Of a stretch of DNA of 64,000 nt, positions 1 through 12,546 are shown in pieces. The stretch is from positions 248,001 to 312,000 of the forward strand of contig JAOWBW010000865.1 of NCBI GenBank assembly GCA_026119855.1, in the 5' to 3' direction. The DNA comes from Campanula takesimana (lineage: Eukaryota > Streptophyta > Magnoliopsida > Asterales > Campanulaceae). A program made the position numbers and the translations under genes. The notes under the pieces were generated by a model. The model did no database searches and was not told the origin of the DNA. It worked only from the letters and a program-made list of their open reading frames with translations. The number at the start of each line of letters is the position of its first letter. The stretch's first letter is position 1.

Positions 1-309
1 AACTGTCACGGACTTGTCTCGACAAGGCACATGCTGCACTCGACACTTGTACCAAGTCAACCTGATTAAAAGTTCACAAGGCAAACTAAGAGATCAAAAG
101 AGAGAAACTTAGTGAAAAGCTTGTGTATTGCTTTGCGAAAGAGTATAATTATTGTGCGAATGATTGATTGCCTTCCCATATGAAGGATTCTCCTTTGCTC
201 GCACCTTTTCAATGGACGGCTGAGATATATTTTTGTTGATTTTCGCGTCCTTAGTTTTTTATATCACTCGCTCATCCCCGTAATAGAATGAAGATATATT
301 TTTAATTCT
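1..309. other. Unassigned left edge
   Basis: No coding similarity, repeat boundary or RNA gene is recognisable here. If the UGPase-like gene to the right once had N-terminal exons, they would lie in or before this stretch, but I could not identify any. Confidence 0.4.
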
Positions 310-2157
310 GAAAGTAGGAAATATGTCAAAAGCCGTATAGTTAGTGATTCTCGATTTGTTCTGTCCTCAAACACCAGGTTCTTTCGTATTTACTTATCTT
401 TGGTTCTCTGTCCGATCGTTGTATATGAGGTTCAAGCTGCTTAACCATCTGATTGAAATATATCTATGAGAGTACTGATTAATCACCTAAGTTGATGCTT
501 TAAAGGGTTTAGTTTTCTTAATTAACCCTTTATTCTTTCGATTACTGGCTTCCGTCAACAGGTACTCTTTCAACCTCAATCAGATTTTGCTTTCCTTAAA
601 GAGTAGTGGAAAACTTGAGGATTTATTATCGAAGGTAAGTTTCTTAATAAATATTTGGTCATCATTGGAACTAGAACTGGAATTGGAATTGTCAACTGAT
701 CTGACATTACTAACCTTTTCTTTTCCAGGGTAAAGAGTATATCCTATTACTGGATTCAGATAACCTTGCTGATGTTGTGGACCCAAGTATCCTTGTTGTT
801 TTATTAACACTCAACTGGTTTATTTGTGGGGTTACCTATCCTTTCTTCTGTTTAAATAGTTAGATTTGTTATATAATTGTCTATTAGCCACGTTTGGTTT
901 GACCATTTTTTTTTGGCAATACTGAGCTATTTTACAAGTCTGCTCCTTAATGAATGTTTCAGAGATTTTGAATAACTTGATCCAGAATGATATTGAATAT
1001 TGCATGGAGGTACTCTGATGAATGTTTTTACAAATATGTGTTTCAATAAAACAACTTCTAAATGTCAGTGGTTCATAGGTCACATCCGCCTCATCTGAGC
1101 TAGAAGAGGATGCCATTAATTCGCAGAAGGCCAAGACCGAGGTTTGTCATTCTTTTTGTTTATCCCTCTACATCAAGTTCTTTTCATTAGTACTTTATTG
1201 TTTATATATTCTCGAGGAGCAAGTTCTGATGTTAGAAAACTTTATACATTGCGCTGTTGCAACATTTGGGCCCTGTTACTGATGAATTTTTTATTTCCTG
1301 CTTGGCAACTTGAAGCTAGAAAAGAAGTCTAAGCTCATCAAGACAACAAACTTGTAAGTCTTGCTCTTTTAAGAAGATGTTAAGTTACAATGTTGTCTCA
1401 ATTCAAGAAATTCACTAATTCGTGCAGGTGGCTGAACATTAAGGCCATTGATGCTTTCATGAATAGTGTTCCCGTCAAGCAGAGCCAGACCATCTCAAAG
1501 GTACAGTGTGGTTCCATTCCTTGTAAAGAAGAGATGTCCATTGAAGAAAAGACTGAAGTTACTCTTGCCTCTGAGAAATTTATTCTAATTCTATCTTTAA
1601 AGATAGATGCGCCTATAGCAGTTGTATTATGTCAATTTTTTATGCGCCTTCAATCTTCATTAAACAATATTGACTCTCGTTGCAATGCCACGCTTGTTAT
1701 GATCCAGTTCTTCGATAGTGCTATTGCCCTAAATGTTCCCCAATCTCGATCTCTTCCACTGAAGACAACGTCTGACTTACTGCTTCTCCAGGTTCTTCTT
1801 GGGCTTGCTCTCATTGTGATTTCATGCTTTGAGGACTTTGTTTTTTAACTTTTCTGTACTTTCGCAGTCTGATCTGTACACCTGCTCTGAAGGCATTCTC
1901 ACCCGAAATGGAGCCAGAACAAACCCTGCTAATCCTTCCATTGAATTAGGACCCGAGTTTGGAAAGGTGAGATGTTCTTTCCATTACTTGACCCTTCATC
2001 TTGGATGATTTTCCTTAATTTTCCAAATCATATATTCCTTTTTCTGGGGTAGGTTGATGACTTTAAGAGGCGCTTTAGTTCTATTCCAAGCGTTATTGAG
2101 CTTGATAGCTTGAAGGTGACCGGTAACGTCTGGTTTGGAAGTGGTGTAACTCTCAAG

Positions 2158-3159
2158 GTATATATATTACACTCCTTTACTGATGTGATGCATATCTAAT
2201 TCTGATCTATTTTGTGTGAAGTTGTATCGTTGGTATTATTGAGATTTTACCCGATTTTCCAAGCTGCACAACTGATGTATATTTCATTAATTATTGAAGA
2301 AACAATCCAAACTACATAAAGTTAAAACATAACCAAATATGCAAATATTGATATTTCTGAAACTTTAATGGATTATTAGTTACCAGATTGCGTAATGATG
2401 TATCTTTTAATTATTGAACTATTGAAGTAACAATTCAAAGTGACTAAACAATGTCAAATATGCAAATATGTGTGCCACTGTTAACTACTATGCGTAAAGC
2501 TACCCCTAGCATTCCGTGTTGCCGATGTATCGTATTCCATATAGTTGTACTCGTTTTGAAACTAAATTTACCCTTGTTCTATGTGTGGTTGCTTCCTTAG
2601 TAAAGTGGTGTGAAAGCCTGGTTTTCCAATTTTAGCGCTGTGAACATTCCTCCATTTTTCTCTCACCATCTTTGCCATTAAAACGCTTACCTACCAAGGG
2701 TTAAGTGGGTTTGAGAGGGTGATTGTATTGTTGAGTGGGTCAGAGAGGGTGGTGACTGAAGAGATTCTCTTGGCGGAGGATGCGTGCTCGCGTCAGTATT
2801 CTGGGCAGTGGGTTAGAGAGGGCGATTGCAATTTCTGTTTCTTCCACGAGGTAGCGACATGTAAAAGACGTTGGAGTTATATTTAAGAGGTTAAAGACGT
2901 AAGAGTTGTATATAATGGGTAAAAGATGTAGGAGTTATTTTGAAGGCAGATTGATACGCGAGAGGTTTTTATGAACCCGATCCCAGTCTCCGAGGGCCGA
3001 GGCTATAGCTATGTTCTATAGAGATCTTTTTGACAAGGGGTTTGTCAGTAGACCTAGTTTAGAGGGTTTAGATTGGTGTCCTATTGATGTAAGCAATAGC
3101 ACGTGGTTGGAGAGATCTTTTTCTTAGGAATAGGTTCAGGCTGCTGTGGTAGGTATGAC
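2158..3159. other. Left part of the long UGPase-like intron
   Basis: AT-rich up to about 2640, then a GC-richer stretch (2640-3150) with repeated GAGAGGGTG-type words. It is probably old transposon sequence, since it continues on the far side of the hAT element at 3160. No ORF or terminal repeat could be assigned. Confidence 0.35.
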
Positions 3160-3951
3160 TAGGGATGGCAACGGGTCGGATACGGGTCGGATGTCGCAAA
3201 ACCCGTATCCGACCCGAGGTTGTTGACCCCGTATCCGAACCCGCCCGTATCCGATTATGGCGAATCCGTATCCGCCCGTAAGATCTGCCCAATTTTTTTT
3301 TTTCCTTTTTTTTTAATGATGATTTAACAAGAGCATCTCAAGTAAACGCCAAAAAAACCCTAGGTTTGACAAATTTGGGGGAATTTGGGAAATCAAACAA
3401 AACAAACAAACACTGAAATTCAATGGCTAAGAATTGTTAGATTACCTCAATAGAGATGAAATTCGTTGGAGATGTAGTAGTAGTAGACTTCGACGGAACG
3501 AAACCATGGCACCGGCAGGCAACATGAACGGCGCATAGAGAGTGAGTTGGGAACGGCGCACAGAGAGAGAGTCGGGAATGAGCGCGGAGAGAGTAGGGAA
3601 CGGCGATTGCGACGGCCGACGAGCGAGAGAGAGAGAGAGTAGGGAACGACGCGTCGACGTGAGCGATGAGAGAGAAAGAGGGGAGTCGCCAGTCGGCGTT
3701 GTGCCGAGGCTGAGAAGAAAAATAATGATAAACCTATTTTTTTTTCTTATATAAGGAGGGTTATGTGTATATTTCTATAACATGAGGGGGGTAGTAGTAA
3801 AATTTTATAAACCTAATAGGTTCGGTCGGATACGGACGGATCTCGGACAGAATCCGAACCCGCCGGATTTTGAAAATCTAGTACCAAACCCACCCATCCC
3901 CGGTCGGATTGTCTCGGATACGGACCGGGTTCGGTAAAATTGCCATCCCTA
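3160..3951. mobile_element. Non-autonomous hAT element with 8-bp target duplication
   Basis: Ends are inverted repeats: TAGGGATGGCAA at the left and TTGCCATCCCTA at the right. Both sides are flanked by the same 8 bases, GGTATGAC (3152-3159 and 3952-3959), the hAT hallmark. The 792-bp element has no transposase ORF. Both subterminal regions carry many CGGATACGGGT / ACCCGTATCCG words in both orientations, the usual layout of transposase-binding arrays. The middle (3540-3720) is purine-rich and GC-rich. It sits in the long intron of the UGPase-like gene. Confidence 0.88.
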
Positions 3952-4329
3952 GGTATGACATGTGATAAGGCTATTGGACCAATGGTTTTTGATGGCTTTC
4001 TTACATCTCATGAAGTTGTTCTTGGAGTTTCACATGAATGGTACTTTTGGGGAAAATTATTAGCTCTGCCATTGAGGTCCTTGTACCTATGAAGGATAGA
4101 ACAATTAAGGTTAGTGACTTTAAGGCTGATTAGTTTGGTCACAAGCATTTACAAGTTCATCACTAATGTTTTGTCTGTGAGGTTTACGATACAAAAGTGT
4201 TAGTAAGTGAAAGTACGAAATATGAGAGTCCCTTTGTTGGTTGTAGACAATGTATTAATGCAGCTTCAGTTGCAAATGAGATGATTGAGTACTTAGATCG
4301 TCGGGGAAGAAAGGGACTATGTTAAAGTT

Positions 4330-6040
4330 GGGGTTTGAAAAGACCTGAAAAGGGCCACGTTACAGGAGTTGCAAATTTCTTGATCACGGGATGGAACATA
4401 AGGGGTTTTAGTGAGATGTGGAGGCAATGTTGTTTTCGCTTTCCCTCCTTTTGAATCATTGTGAATTGCTAGGCTCAGGAGTGGTTTAATTCTTGGAGTT
4501 GGAGGGGTCTTCATAAGGGAGGATGTCTCTCTCCTTTCTTGTTTACCCTTGTGTCTATATCTTTAGTCAGTTATTGCTTAGAGAGGGGGGGGGGGGGGTA
4601 GGTCTTGTTAATGGTTGTTCTCTGGGAAGGGATAATTGTTCGTTCCTCATTTAGATGATAGTATGTCATTTTTAGAGGAGGGTGTTATGAATGTTAAAAA
4701 TCTTCTCGCCATGCTTCAGTTTCCGGGTATGAAGTCTTGAGATCAATTGGTGGAAATGTGGCATAACATGGATTAATATTTGAGATGAAGCGGGGGATAT
4801 AGTTATGTTCCTTTAATTAGATACCATGTTTCAGTGTGGCCTTTGTCTTATCCAGGAGTTCCTCTTGGGGGAAATCCTACGGCGGTGTTTTGGGATCTTT
4901 TTATAGAGAGGATTTTTTGGAGACTAGACCGTTGGAAGAGGGCATAGCACTCTCATTAGAGCTTACGTTTCTTGTAGTCCATTATTCTTCTTGTCCTTGG
5001 TTAAGATCCCAATTAATGTGGAGGCATGCAGTTTCAGGCCCATAATGCGAAAGTTCTTATTGATGGGCTCAAGGAACGAGAGAAGTGGTCATTTAGTGGC
5101 TTGGGAGTAAGTGTCTTCCCAAGGAGGAGGGTGGGCTTGCTTTGGGGAATTCGGTCAACCCGAACATATTGCTGGCAGGGAAATGTCTTTGGTGTTTCCA
5201 CAGGGAACCTCAATCTTTGGTTCTGTTTCTTATAACACTTGTATATTCATACTCTAGTGTCGTCATCATTTTTTTATCCCACCCGTCTCAAGTGTGGAAC
5301 AAGTTCTTATAACAACCCCTGTAAACTCCTACTGTAGCGGCGTCATCATTTTTTATCCCACCCGTCTCGAGTCGGGAACGAGGCTTGTATCCGGTTTCGG
5401 GATATTTGGTGGGCATTACTCTGTTCCAAGATATTTTCGCTCGACTATGGTTTGTCTTCGGTTCATAATGCACCTATTTCTGATTTCTGTATATCGAAGT
5501 TTGATAATATCTCTTGGATTCTGTTGGAATTTGAATGATCAAGAAGCTTCTATGTTACTCTTCGTCACTTTCTTTCTCACATTCGGGTTTCATTCATTCA
5601 TTCATTCATTCACGATTCTCGGGTTCGGGAGTATCTTGGATCCAATTCATTTTCCCTCGTCGCCTTTTATCTGGAAGGCTATGGTTCCCTTCAAAGTGAG
5701 AACCTTGTGTACTCTTGTGCTTAAGAAACTTAATACTAATGACAAATTTAAGAGATTCACCGACCTAACAAGACAATTTCTCCAAATTGGTGGTCTCTTA
5801 AGAGATGCTATGTTTAGCTGTACCACTGGTAAGGACTGATTATGTGGTCTCATTCCTTCATGTGTGCGTTCCAAAAGTTAGGAATAGCGGGGTTGTAGCA
5901 TTGCTATGGGAGTGTGCGGTGTTCGCAAAAGCTCTTGTGGGAACACTTTTTTTTTTCTTCCTGTTTTTTGTTTCCTTGCATCTCTTCAAGCATCTTCCAA
6001 AGGAGGCTTCAATGGGTTCTCTCTTGGATTAGATTCGAGA
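4330..6040 (+). mobile_element. Degenerate L1-type LINE remnant (ORF2)
   Basis: Conceptual translation in shifting frames gives pieces in LINE ORF2 order. An endonuclease-like start (TGWNIRGFSE) lies near 4385-4420. A broken reverse-transcriptase stretch lies near 4640-4730. The thumb/connection region KIPINVEA, then HLVAWE, lies near 5000-5110. A zinc-binding RVT tail (FIWKAMVPFKVRTL, then LKKLNTNDKFKR) lies near 5665-5760, followed by LLWECAVFAKALVGT near 5900. Several stops and frame breaks exist, so the copy is dead. A 12-G run (about 4587) and a 17-C run (6241) flank parts of it. It lies in the last long intron of the UGPase-like gene. Confidence 0.65.
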
Positions 6041-6725
6041 TTGGTCCGCTGTAGTTTTCAAGTATATACTCCCTATGTTAGTCCCTTTGACTATTCAAAC
6101 ATACTAACCACACAATTTCGTTTCCGTCGCTATCTTCCTCTCTTATTCCTTTGTCTTTGATCCTCCCCTCACCTTCTCTTTTTCTCACCTCCAATCTTTA
6201 GTTATCACAAAGGCAATTATCAAAGTTCAATAAATTTAACCCCCCCCCCCCCCCCCCACAAATTATGGAAACAGGACTATCTTATGCGACAAACAAAAAG
6301 GGTAAGTGGGACTATCTTTCCAGGAGGGAATAGTATCTTTTCTTTTGTTATGATAAAGTGTTTTGTCTTATTATCTTTGTATATTCTTATCTCTAATACA
6401 ATAGTTTTCTTGAAGAAGAATAAATGAAAGCAAATTTCTAAGCTTTGAAATGATGCCTAAAGCAGCATTGACCATCTGAAATTATTTACTTATTTTTAAA
6501 TTTTCCTCCTTCCCTCGTGATCTGATATAATATTTGTGTAGGGGAGAGTTACCATTGCGTCTAGGGCGTACATGAAACTTGTAATACCTGACGGAGCTGT
6601 GATAGAAAACAAGGTAAAACTCTAGAATAACACTAACATCATGTTCTTTTAATTATGCTACTCCAATACTAATATGAATAAACATTGCTGTATTTCAGGT
6701 GATCCATAGCACACTGGATATTTGA

Positions 6726-8160
6726 GCAGGCTTCTCGATTTTACATTCTACCATGAGTAAAATACTATAGACGGTATGAATTTTTTGGTAGTAAAAGATG
6801 CTTGTAGATTATGATTTTCATTTAGTTATGTTGGCATTGATGAGGATGCTAGTTGATTGAGCATAAGCTTCTTTTAGGGTAGTAGTTTGCAGGATTAAAG
6901 AGGCTTTTGCGTGAAGTTACCGAATAATAATTCTACCGCGATCCATCTCATTGGCTTTGAAAGGAAGAAACACTTTCAAGTAAAAACTGCACCTTCCCAT
7001 TGGAATCTTGCTTCTGCCTGTGCTTATGCTATCCCTCGACTCGGGAGTTGGTTAAGTGTAACCGATAAAATGGCGAGGGAATTTTTTTTCCCCTTCGGGT
7101 TGTGCATTTTTATCAGTACTTTTAAGAAACCTCTTAATTTAAGGTATACATTTTGTCATTAGCAAAATATTTCATCTGTTTTGTTCTGGAAAGTAGTTTC
7201 ATTTAATTTTTAATGGCGAATATAAGTGAATTTTTATCAAATAATAATGTCAAACTAATGATCAATTAGTAATTTTTGAATAAATAAGTTTTAAAAATTT
7301 CAGTATAGTATACATTTTGTCAAATAAAACTAACTCAGCATGGAGTGAGTATTACAATAAGATTAACCAGGTAACAGAGAGATGCTGGTATTCTCATGGT
7401 ATGGCCCTTCATAATGGTGTACGTATACTCAAGGTCTCCCTCTAAGCAATTATATTTGGTCACCATTAGCAAATAATAATAATAAATAAAAAAATTAAAT
7501 GAGATTGTTTTTCTTATGATCCGATTGATAAAAGAGTACTCCCTCTTTTTTTTTTTTTTTTTTTTTTTAATGAATGTCAAAATTTCATTTTAAGGAACAT
7601 CTAAAATTTTAACTTATTGTACAATTTAGTGGTAAAGATTCACATATAATATTGTAATCCTCCTTTTAAACATTTAGTTTTGCAAGTATAAAGAGACCGG
7701 TGATTTTTTTTGGAAAATATACGCTTAGGGACAAAGTTATGTTAAAAAAAACATTTATTTTAAGATTTTTTTTTAAAAAATGACATTTAGGTTAATGAGA
7801 CCTATACGAGGTAATTTCGTCCAAAACAGTCATAAACTCCCTAAACGACAGATAATTTGGCACAAGATTTCATCCCTAACGCAAGCGACAAATAATTTGG
7901 ACCGGAGGGAGTATACTTTTTTTTTTTTTTTTTTTTTTTTTTGAGAAGAGGGAGTATACTTTTGGCCTCATAAATATCTTTTTTATTAATTCGATCCCTT
8001 TGGTTAAGCAGTAATTTTAAAATTGCCACAATAATACTCATATGATTTTTTTAATTTTTTTGAAATAAAATAATACTCATATGATGATAAATAAAAAATA
8101 ATTTTGGACCAAAATTTTTCGCAATTGATTATCCTGAGGTAATTTTTTTTTTTTTTTGGA
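6726..8160. other. Intergenic, AT-rich, MITE scraps
   Basis: No gene is seen. Poly-T tracts lie at 7548-7568, 7917-7942 and 8142-8157. Fragments of the words CTCCCTC and GGACCGGAGGGAGTA (7540-7550, 7896-7915) are typical ends of Stowaway-like MITEs, but no complete element with matching ends could be delimited. Confidence 0.5.
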
Positions 8161-8166
8161 GGGGAA

Positions 8167-8173
8167 TATAAAA
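8167..8173 (+). promoter_or_regulatory. Probable TATA box of plastid RPL3
   Basis: TATAAAA lies 133 bp before the RPL3 start codon, in a suitable place for a transcript start near 8195-8205. The following leader is C-rich with no upstream ATG that I see between 8205 and 8305. Position-based inference. Confidence 0.45.
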
Positions 8174-8305
8174 CAAACATAGATAGTGGGGAGAGAGAAA
8201 TGGTATAGAAGAATACCATATCCTTTTTGTAATCCAAAAACCCAGAGTGTTCACTCCCCTCAACTCAGTGGATAAGAGGTAGGTGCATCTCTCCGGCGAG
8301 AAGCC

Positions 8306-11178
8306 ATGTCCGTCGTTCAAATTTCTTCCGTTCAATCCTCAATCAGACCTAAATCTTACCCTTCTTCCTCATCCGCATCCTCCCTAATCCCAATCCGAGC
8401 AACCCTATCCCTACGTCCAACCACTCCCACTCATGCCTCCCTCAACTCCTCCTTCCTCCGCCCCCTCCGCGTCCTCCACCCCACCCTCCGCCTCACCGGC
8501 CGCCGCTCCATTCCCTCAATTCAAAACAGCATGGAAGCCGGCGTCGGCGTGATGGGTACAAAGCTCGGAATGATGAGTTACTTCGAACCCACCGGAAAGG
8601 TAGTTCCGGTGACCGTGGTTGGGTTCCGTGAAGGGAACATTGTGACTCAGGTGAAGACGGTGGAGACGGATGGGTACAATGCGGTTCAAGTCGGGTACAG
8701 GAGGATCCGAGAGAGGAAGCTGACGTATCCGGAGAAAGGGCATTTGGATAAGTCAGGGATAATTCCGTTGAGGCATTTGCAGGAGTTTAGGTTGCAGTCT
8801 GTGGATGGGTTTGAGCCGGCTCAGAAATTGGCGGTGGAGGAGTTGTTTAAAGAAGGGGATTTGGTTGATGTTGCTGGTACCACTATTGGGAAAGGGTTTC
8901 AAGGTCTTACCCCTCTCTCTCTCTCACACACTCACACACACTTGCAATTTTTCCTTCTTCATTTTGTGCATTTAATGATGAACTTAGTATCTGATGGTTC
9001 TAATGAATTTGATGTCATTTTGTTGGAACTTGAAATTTATTCGGGCAAAAATTCACTTCAAATTTGAACTGTATGAGCTTCAAATCGAGTTAATTGGGTG
9101 TGTGTGTGGGTGGGGATTGTTTCAGAGTTGAAAAGGCCATTTCTTGGGGCCAATATGTTGCTAAATTTGCTTGTATCAGGAGTGACGGGACACGAGAAAA
9201 GATTCATATAATGTGTTTATCTGGAAATGGTGAAGTTGAATCGGGAAAGTCAAGTTATAACTCTTTTTCTGTGGAGGGGTAAATAATAAATTAACATTCT
9301 TCGATTGATAACTATAAAGTTTGTGGAGAAATGTCAGGGGCTCGGCAACCTTCTTGATGGCAGTTTAAAATTGTAAGGAAGTTAATCATGGTTTTTGCAA
9401 GTTGGAACCTTGTCAAACCAGTATAAGCAAACATGTGAAGCCATAGATTGGTCAAACTGTATCCCCGTGTAACTTGCCAGCGAGTCCATCAACTTTGTAA
9501 AACATCCTTTCACGATTTGAATAGTGGATGATATACATGTTTTTTGAGAATTTGTTTTTACATAGCTCACCTTTCTTTGCTTTCTTGTTATGGAGTTTCA
9601 AGGTCAACTGGTTTACGTGGGGTTTTTGAGATGAATAATATGACTCTTGGTGAGATAGAAGGAAATACTTTGGTCTTCTCATCCTTTTCTAGAACTACAT
9701 TCCCATCTTTTTTGGTGATGCAAACTTGCTTCAGCTACCGCCTCCGTCCCAAATGATCTTCCCATTTGACTAATCAAACTTTTTTAAGGATATGAACACT
9801 TGTTTCACTAGTCATGTTTTGTTCATGCACTTTTAAGCCTAAATTGTAGAAATGGGAAGAACTTTTGTGGACAATGAAAAATGGCAAATGGGAATATCAT
9901 TTTGGGACACAGGGAGTAATAAGGTTGTTCATGTCCAGAGAAGTCTTATCCACTTCGTTAGCTGATGAACGCCCTCAGTTCACATATGAATCCTGCAATT
10001 CCAAGTTAACTGCTACCTGATGAAGTATCAATCAGTGATTTAGTGTGCCACTTCATTAGTGATGCAATTACTAATATTCGACAGGGTACTGCAACAGTGT
10101 TCAAGTTTCTTTATGGAAATTATATTGCGAGTTGAGTGGTCCCAGTCCTCATGACATGCATATCGGCTATCTTCTGTTTCATTCTGTCCTCAAACTTTGT
10201 CTATATCTTTTTGACTCCAAATTGAGTGACACAACATTCCAAAGTAACCATATACTTGTAGTCATAAAGTGCTCCTCAGGCCTCAGCCATATTATGATAA
10301 TTGTGCCACCAAGAATCATATATGGAGACTCGGATGGGCCAAATACTGGAATTGAAGAAAACTTCAGAGCTTTGTACACGCCTATATGTAGGTCGCAATC
10401 GTGTAGATATTTTTTTGTAGTTATGGCTGCTATCAAACATGAAATAACTGGTAGTATTCTGAGGCATAGTCTGACATTTGCTTTTCTGCATTTTCTACGT
10501 CTCGAGATCACCTGCCAGTAGAGGTGGGATAAAGGAATATCATTGGGGTGCAAATGCACCCATTTCATTTCTCATTTACTTGGAAGGCAATTATTTTTTG
10601 AATATACTTACAATTTTTTTTAGTTATATATAAACAATGTGCACCGATTAATTAGGTAGCTTGCCTCGTCCAGTGGATAAACTACAACGTTCTTACTTCT
10701 TAATATTGTGGTCTTTGGTTTAAGTCTTCCTGTTGACAATAATTCTTTGTTGTGTAATTTGTAAAGGTTTTAACCTTATTATTATTATTTTTAGTATAAT
10801 TTGTGCACCAACTTTCAATAATTTCTGGATCCGCCACTGCCTACCAGTTGTCAAAATTCATGACCTGCATTGTGTTTTTTCTTTGCAGGTGGTATCAAGA
10901 GATACAACTTTAAAAGGGGTCCGATGACTCACGGGTCAAAGAGTCACAGACAACTCGGTTCAATCGGTGCGGGTACAACTCCCGGTCGAGTTTACCCGGG
11001 AAAGAAAATGCCCGGGAGAATGGGTGGGACCAGAACTAAGATCAGAAAGCTCAGGATTGTCAAGATCGACACTGATCTTAGAATCGTGATGATCTCAGGT
11101 GCTCTTCCTGGTAAGCCTGGAAATCTTCTACGTATAACTCCCGCCAAGATTGTTGGGAAGAATATCCCTAAGAGTTAG
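8306..11178 (+). CDS. RPL3: 50S ribosomal protein L3, plastid (nuclear-encoded)
   Basis: Component of the large subunit of the chloroplast ribosome; bacterial-type uL3 binds 23S rRNA near the peptidyl-transferase centre. Exon 1 is 8306-8903 and exon 2 is 10889-11178. Joining them splits a Gly codon in phase 1 (GKGFQ-G-GIKRYNFKRG) and gives 295 residues with no stop. Residues 1 to about 75 are Ser/Thr/Pro/Arg-rich with almost no acidic residues, as expected of a transit peptide. The conserved part starts near MEAGVGVMGTKLGMM (residue 76). Family motifs seen are VKTVETDGYNAVQVGY, RGPMTHGSKSHR, GSIGAGTTPGRVYPGKKMPG and GALPGKPGNLLRITPA. Length and domain order are normal. The 1985-bp intron (8904-10888) has GT/AG ends, a CT/AC microsatellite at its start and two small transposons. 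It is the only host gene here with no sign of damage. Confidence 0.97.
8914..8942. repeat. CT/CA microsatellite at the 5' end of the RPL3 intron
   Basis: A (CT)n run passes directly into (CA)n repeats about 10 bp after the splice donor at 8904. Confidence 0.8.
9738..9916. repeat. Stowaway-like MITE in the RPL3 intron
   Basis: A 179-bp AT-rich palindromic repeat between TA dinucleotides. The left end reads CGCCTCCGTCCCAAATGAT and the right end ATCATTTTGGGACACAGGGAG, roughly inverted. No coding capacity. The internal words match the element at 12280-12462, so both belong to one family. Confidence 0.7.
10519..10839. repeat. hAT-like MITE (CAGTGGCGGA family) with a degenerate tRNA-like core
   Basis: The right end GGATCCGCCACTG and left end TAGAGGTGGGA are degenerate inverted repeats. 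The flanks are CCTGCCAG (10511-10518) and CCTACCAG (10840-10847), an 8-bp duplication with one mismatch. Inside is an A-box-like GTCCAGTGG (10669-10677) and a degenerate B-box-like TTGGTTTAAGTC. It lies within the RPL3 intron, only about 50 bp from the splice acceptor. Related copies are at 14176, 26601 and 41407. Confidence 0.65.
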
Positions 11179-11459
11179 TTTCAACAACTTCTTCTTTTTT
11201 TCTTTGAATTATTTAAGCCTTTTGTAATATTATTTGGCAGTATTTTTGCTAGTTGAATTTCATTTCCCACGCCAGCTTGTTGATGCTACGAAAACGAGAT
11301 CAACTGTACCACTTTTGTGTACCACATTGTGACCACGGGTAATCCAACGATTATGAGTTATTATGACTAACTAGTGCAACACCCGGAAGGATACTTTGAC
11401 AAAAAATTAAACAAATCAAAGAAAGTGCCTATAACTATGAACATTAATTAAAAAAAATA

Positions 11460-11718
11460 CTCCCTCTGTTTCAGAAAGATAGTCTCATTTTTACTTTTTA
11501 TGGTCAACAAAATTGAACTTTGACCAAACATTGGTGTCAATCTAATCATCACAACAAAATTCTAAAATGTGTTATTGATAAATCACTTAATGCTTAATCA
11601 ATTACAACTTTTAGAATTTCACTAGAATGATTAGATTGACACTAATGTTGGGTTAAAATTCATTTTTGTTGATCATAAAAAATCAAAATGAGACTATCTT
11701 TCTGGGAGAGAAAGAGAG
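11460..11718. repeat. Stowaway-like MITE downstream of RPL3
   Basis: A 259-bp AT-rich element between TA dinucleotides. Its ends are CTCCCTCTGTTTCAGAAAGA and the near-complement TCTTTCTGGGAGAGAAAGAGAG. Its two arms are inverted copies (for example ATTTTTGTTGATCATAA against TTATGGTCAACAAAATT). Structure is seen directly; the Tc1/mariner assignment rests on the TA duplication and CTCCCTC ends. Confidence 0.78.
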
Positions 11719-12279
11719 TATATTTTAAAGGCAACTAATTCATTTTACCATAGGAATTAGGATAGATTAATTGATTGAAATGGGAAGGAAGGACAAGGGA
11801 ATGACAAAAGGGAGAGTTTCAAGAATTAGCAGTAATTATGATTATGCTATTTCTCCTTCCTCCATTGATGATCCAACTTCATTTTCTTGTATAACATTCA
11901 ATATCCTTAATTATATTTTAATATCCATTTCATTAATTTTATTGAAAACAAATCAATTGAATTGAAAAGTTTCTAAATTGAAAAAGTGTCCTTTATTAAG
12001 AAGTATCCCAAAAGAGACGTGTATTTTAGGGTGTATTTTAGGATGAGGGGGAGCAAAAAAATAAAAATCCAGAATATTTATTGAAGAATTTAGAAGCTCA
12101 TATAGTACTTTGTCCCTTCGTCCCAAAATGAATTACCCTAAACAATGATATACATATATCAGCTCCTTCCTATCCAGATCACTCACTATATATATGGTTC
12201 CAGACCAAAATTACAAACAGGGCTACCCTAAGAACACTATTAAATTCACAAGTTGAATAGAGAGAAAAATTGATAAATA
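11719..12279. other. Intergenic, nothing recognised
   Basis: AT-rich sequence; one 64-codon chance ORF at 11771-11965 has no recognisable similarity. Confidence 0.4.
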
Positions 12280-12462
12280 CTCTCTCTTTCCCGATATAAT
12301 CTTATCATTTGCCATTTTTTATTGTCCCAAAAAGTTGTTCTTGTTTCTACAATTTAGGTTTTTAAATGTGCTAAACACAATATGTCTGGTGAAACAAGTG
12401 TTTATATCCTTAAAAAAAATTGAATAGTCAAACGTGTGAAGATCATTTAGGGTCGGAGGGAG
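12280..12462. repeat. Stowaway-like MITE
   Basis: A 183-bp repeat between TA dinucleotides. Ends are CTCTCTCTTTCCCGATATAA and a right end finishing GGTCGGAGGGAG. The interior resembles the 9738-9916 element (TCTTATCATTTGCC, then GTCAAACGTGTGAAGATCA). Confidence 0.65.
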
Positions 12463-12546
12463 TATAGAAGAAACGAACTACTACAAGTAAAAAAGATACA
12501 ATCAGAAAAAACGGAGCATATTACAACCGACCTTACTGATAATTTT

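Larger units (their letters stand above)
310..6725 (+). pseudogene. UDP-glucose pyrophosphorylase-like gene, probably decayed
   Basis: Pieces in order resemble plant UTP-glucose-1-phosphate uridylyltransferase, which makes UDP-glucose from UTP and glucose-1-phosphate in the cytosol. Probable exons are ~310-377, 562-634 (SSGKLEDLLSK), 729-786 joined to 963-1009 (GKEY, SDNL, then DPKILNNLIQN and EYCMEV), 1079-1141, ~1237-1353 to 1428-1500 (TTNLW|LNIKAI), ~1650-1791 (FFDSAI, NVPQSRSLP, TSDLLLLQ), 1868-1966 (SDLYT, PSIELGPEFGK), 2053-2157 (SIPSVIELDSLKVTG, VWFGSGVTLK), 6542-6613 and 6699-6725 (stop). GT/AG borders are kept, so this is not a processed copy. The C-terminal beta-helix exons are open. 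The N-terminal catalytic part is absent from the window, the expected PPGHGD-type stretch is replaced, and exons 1079-1353 are strongly diverged with a frame break. Very divergent paralogue is the alternative. Gene family likely; decay inferred. Confidence 0.6.

Noticed and set aside
3542..3754. Arg/Glu-rich ORF
   Set aside because: Arises from a GAGAGA-rich stretch inside the hAT element; no similarity expected of a real protein.
10132..10568. Overlapping ORFs on both strands (129 codons each) in the RPL3 intron
   Set aside because: No recognised domain, overlapping opposite frames and location within an intron.
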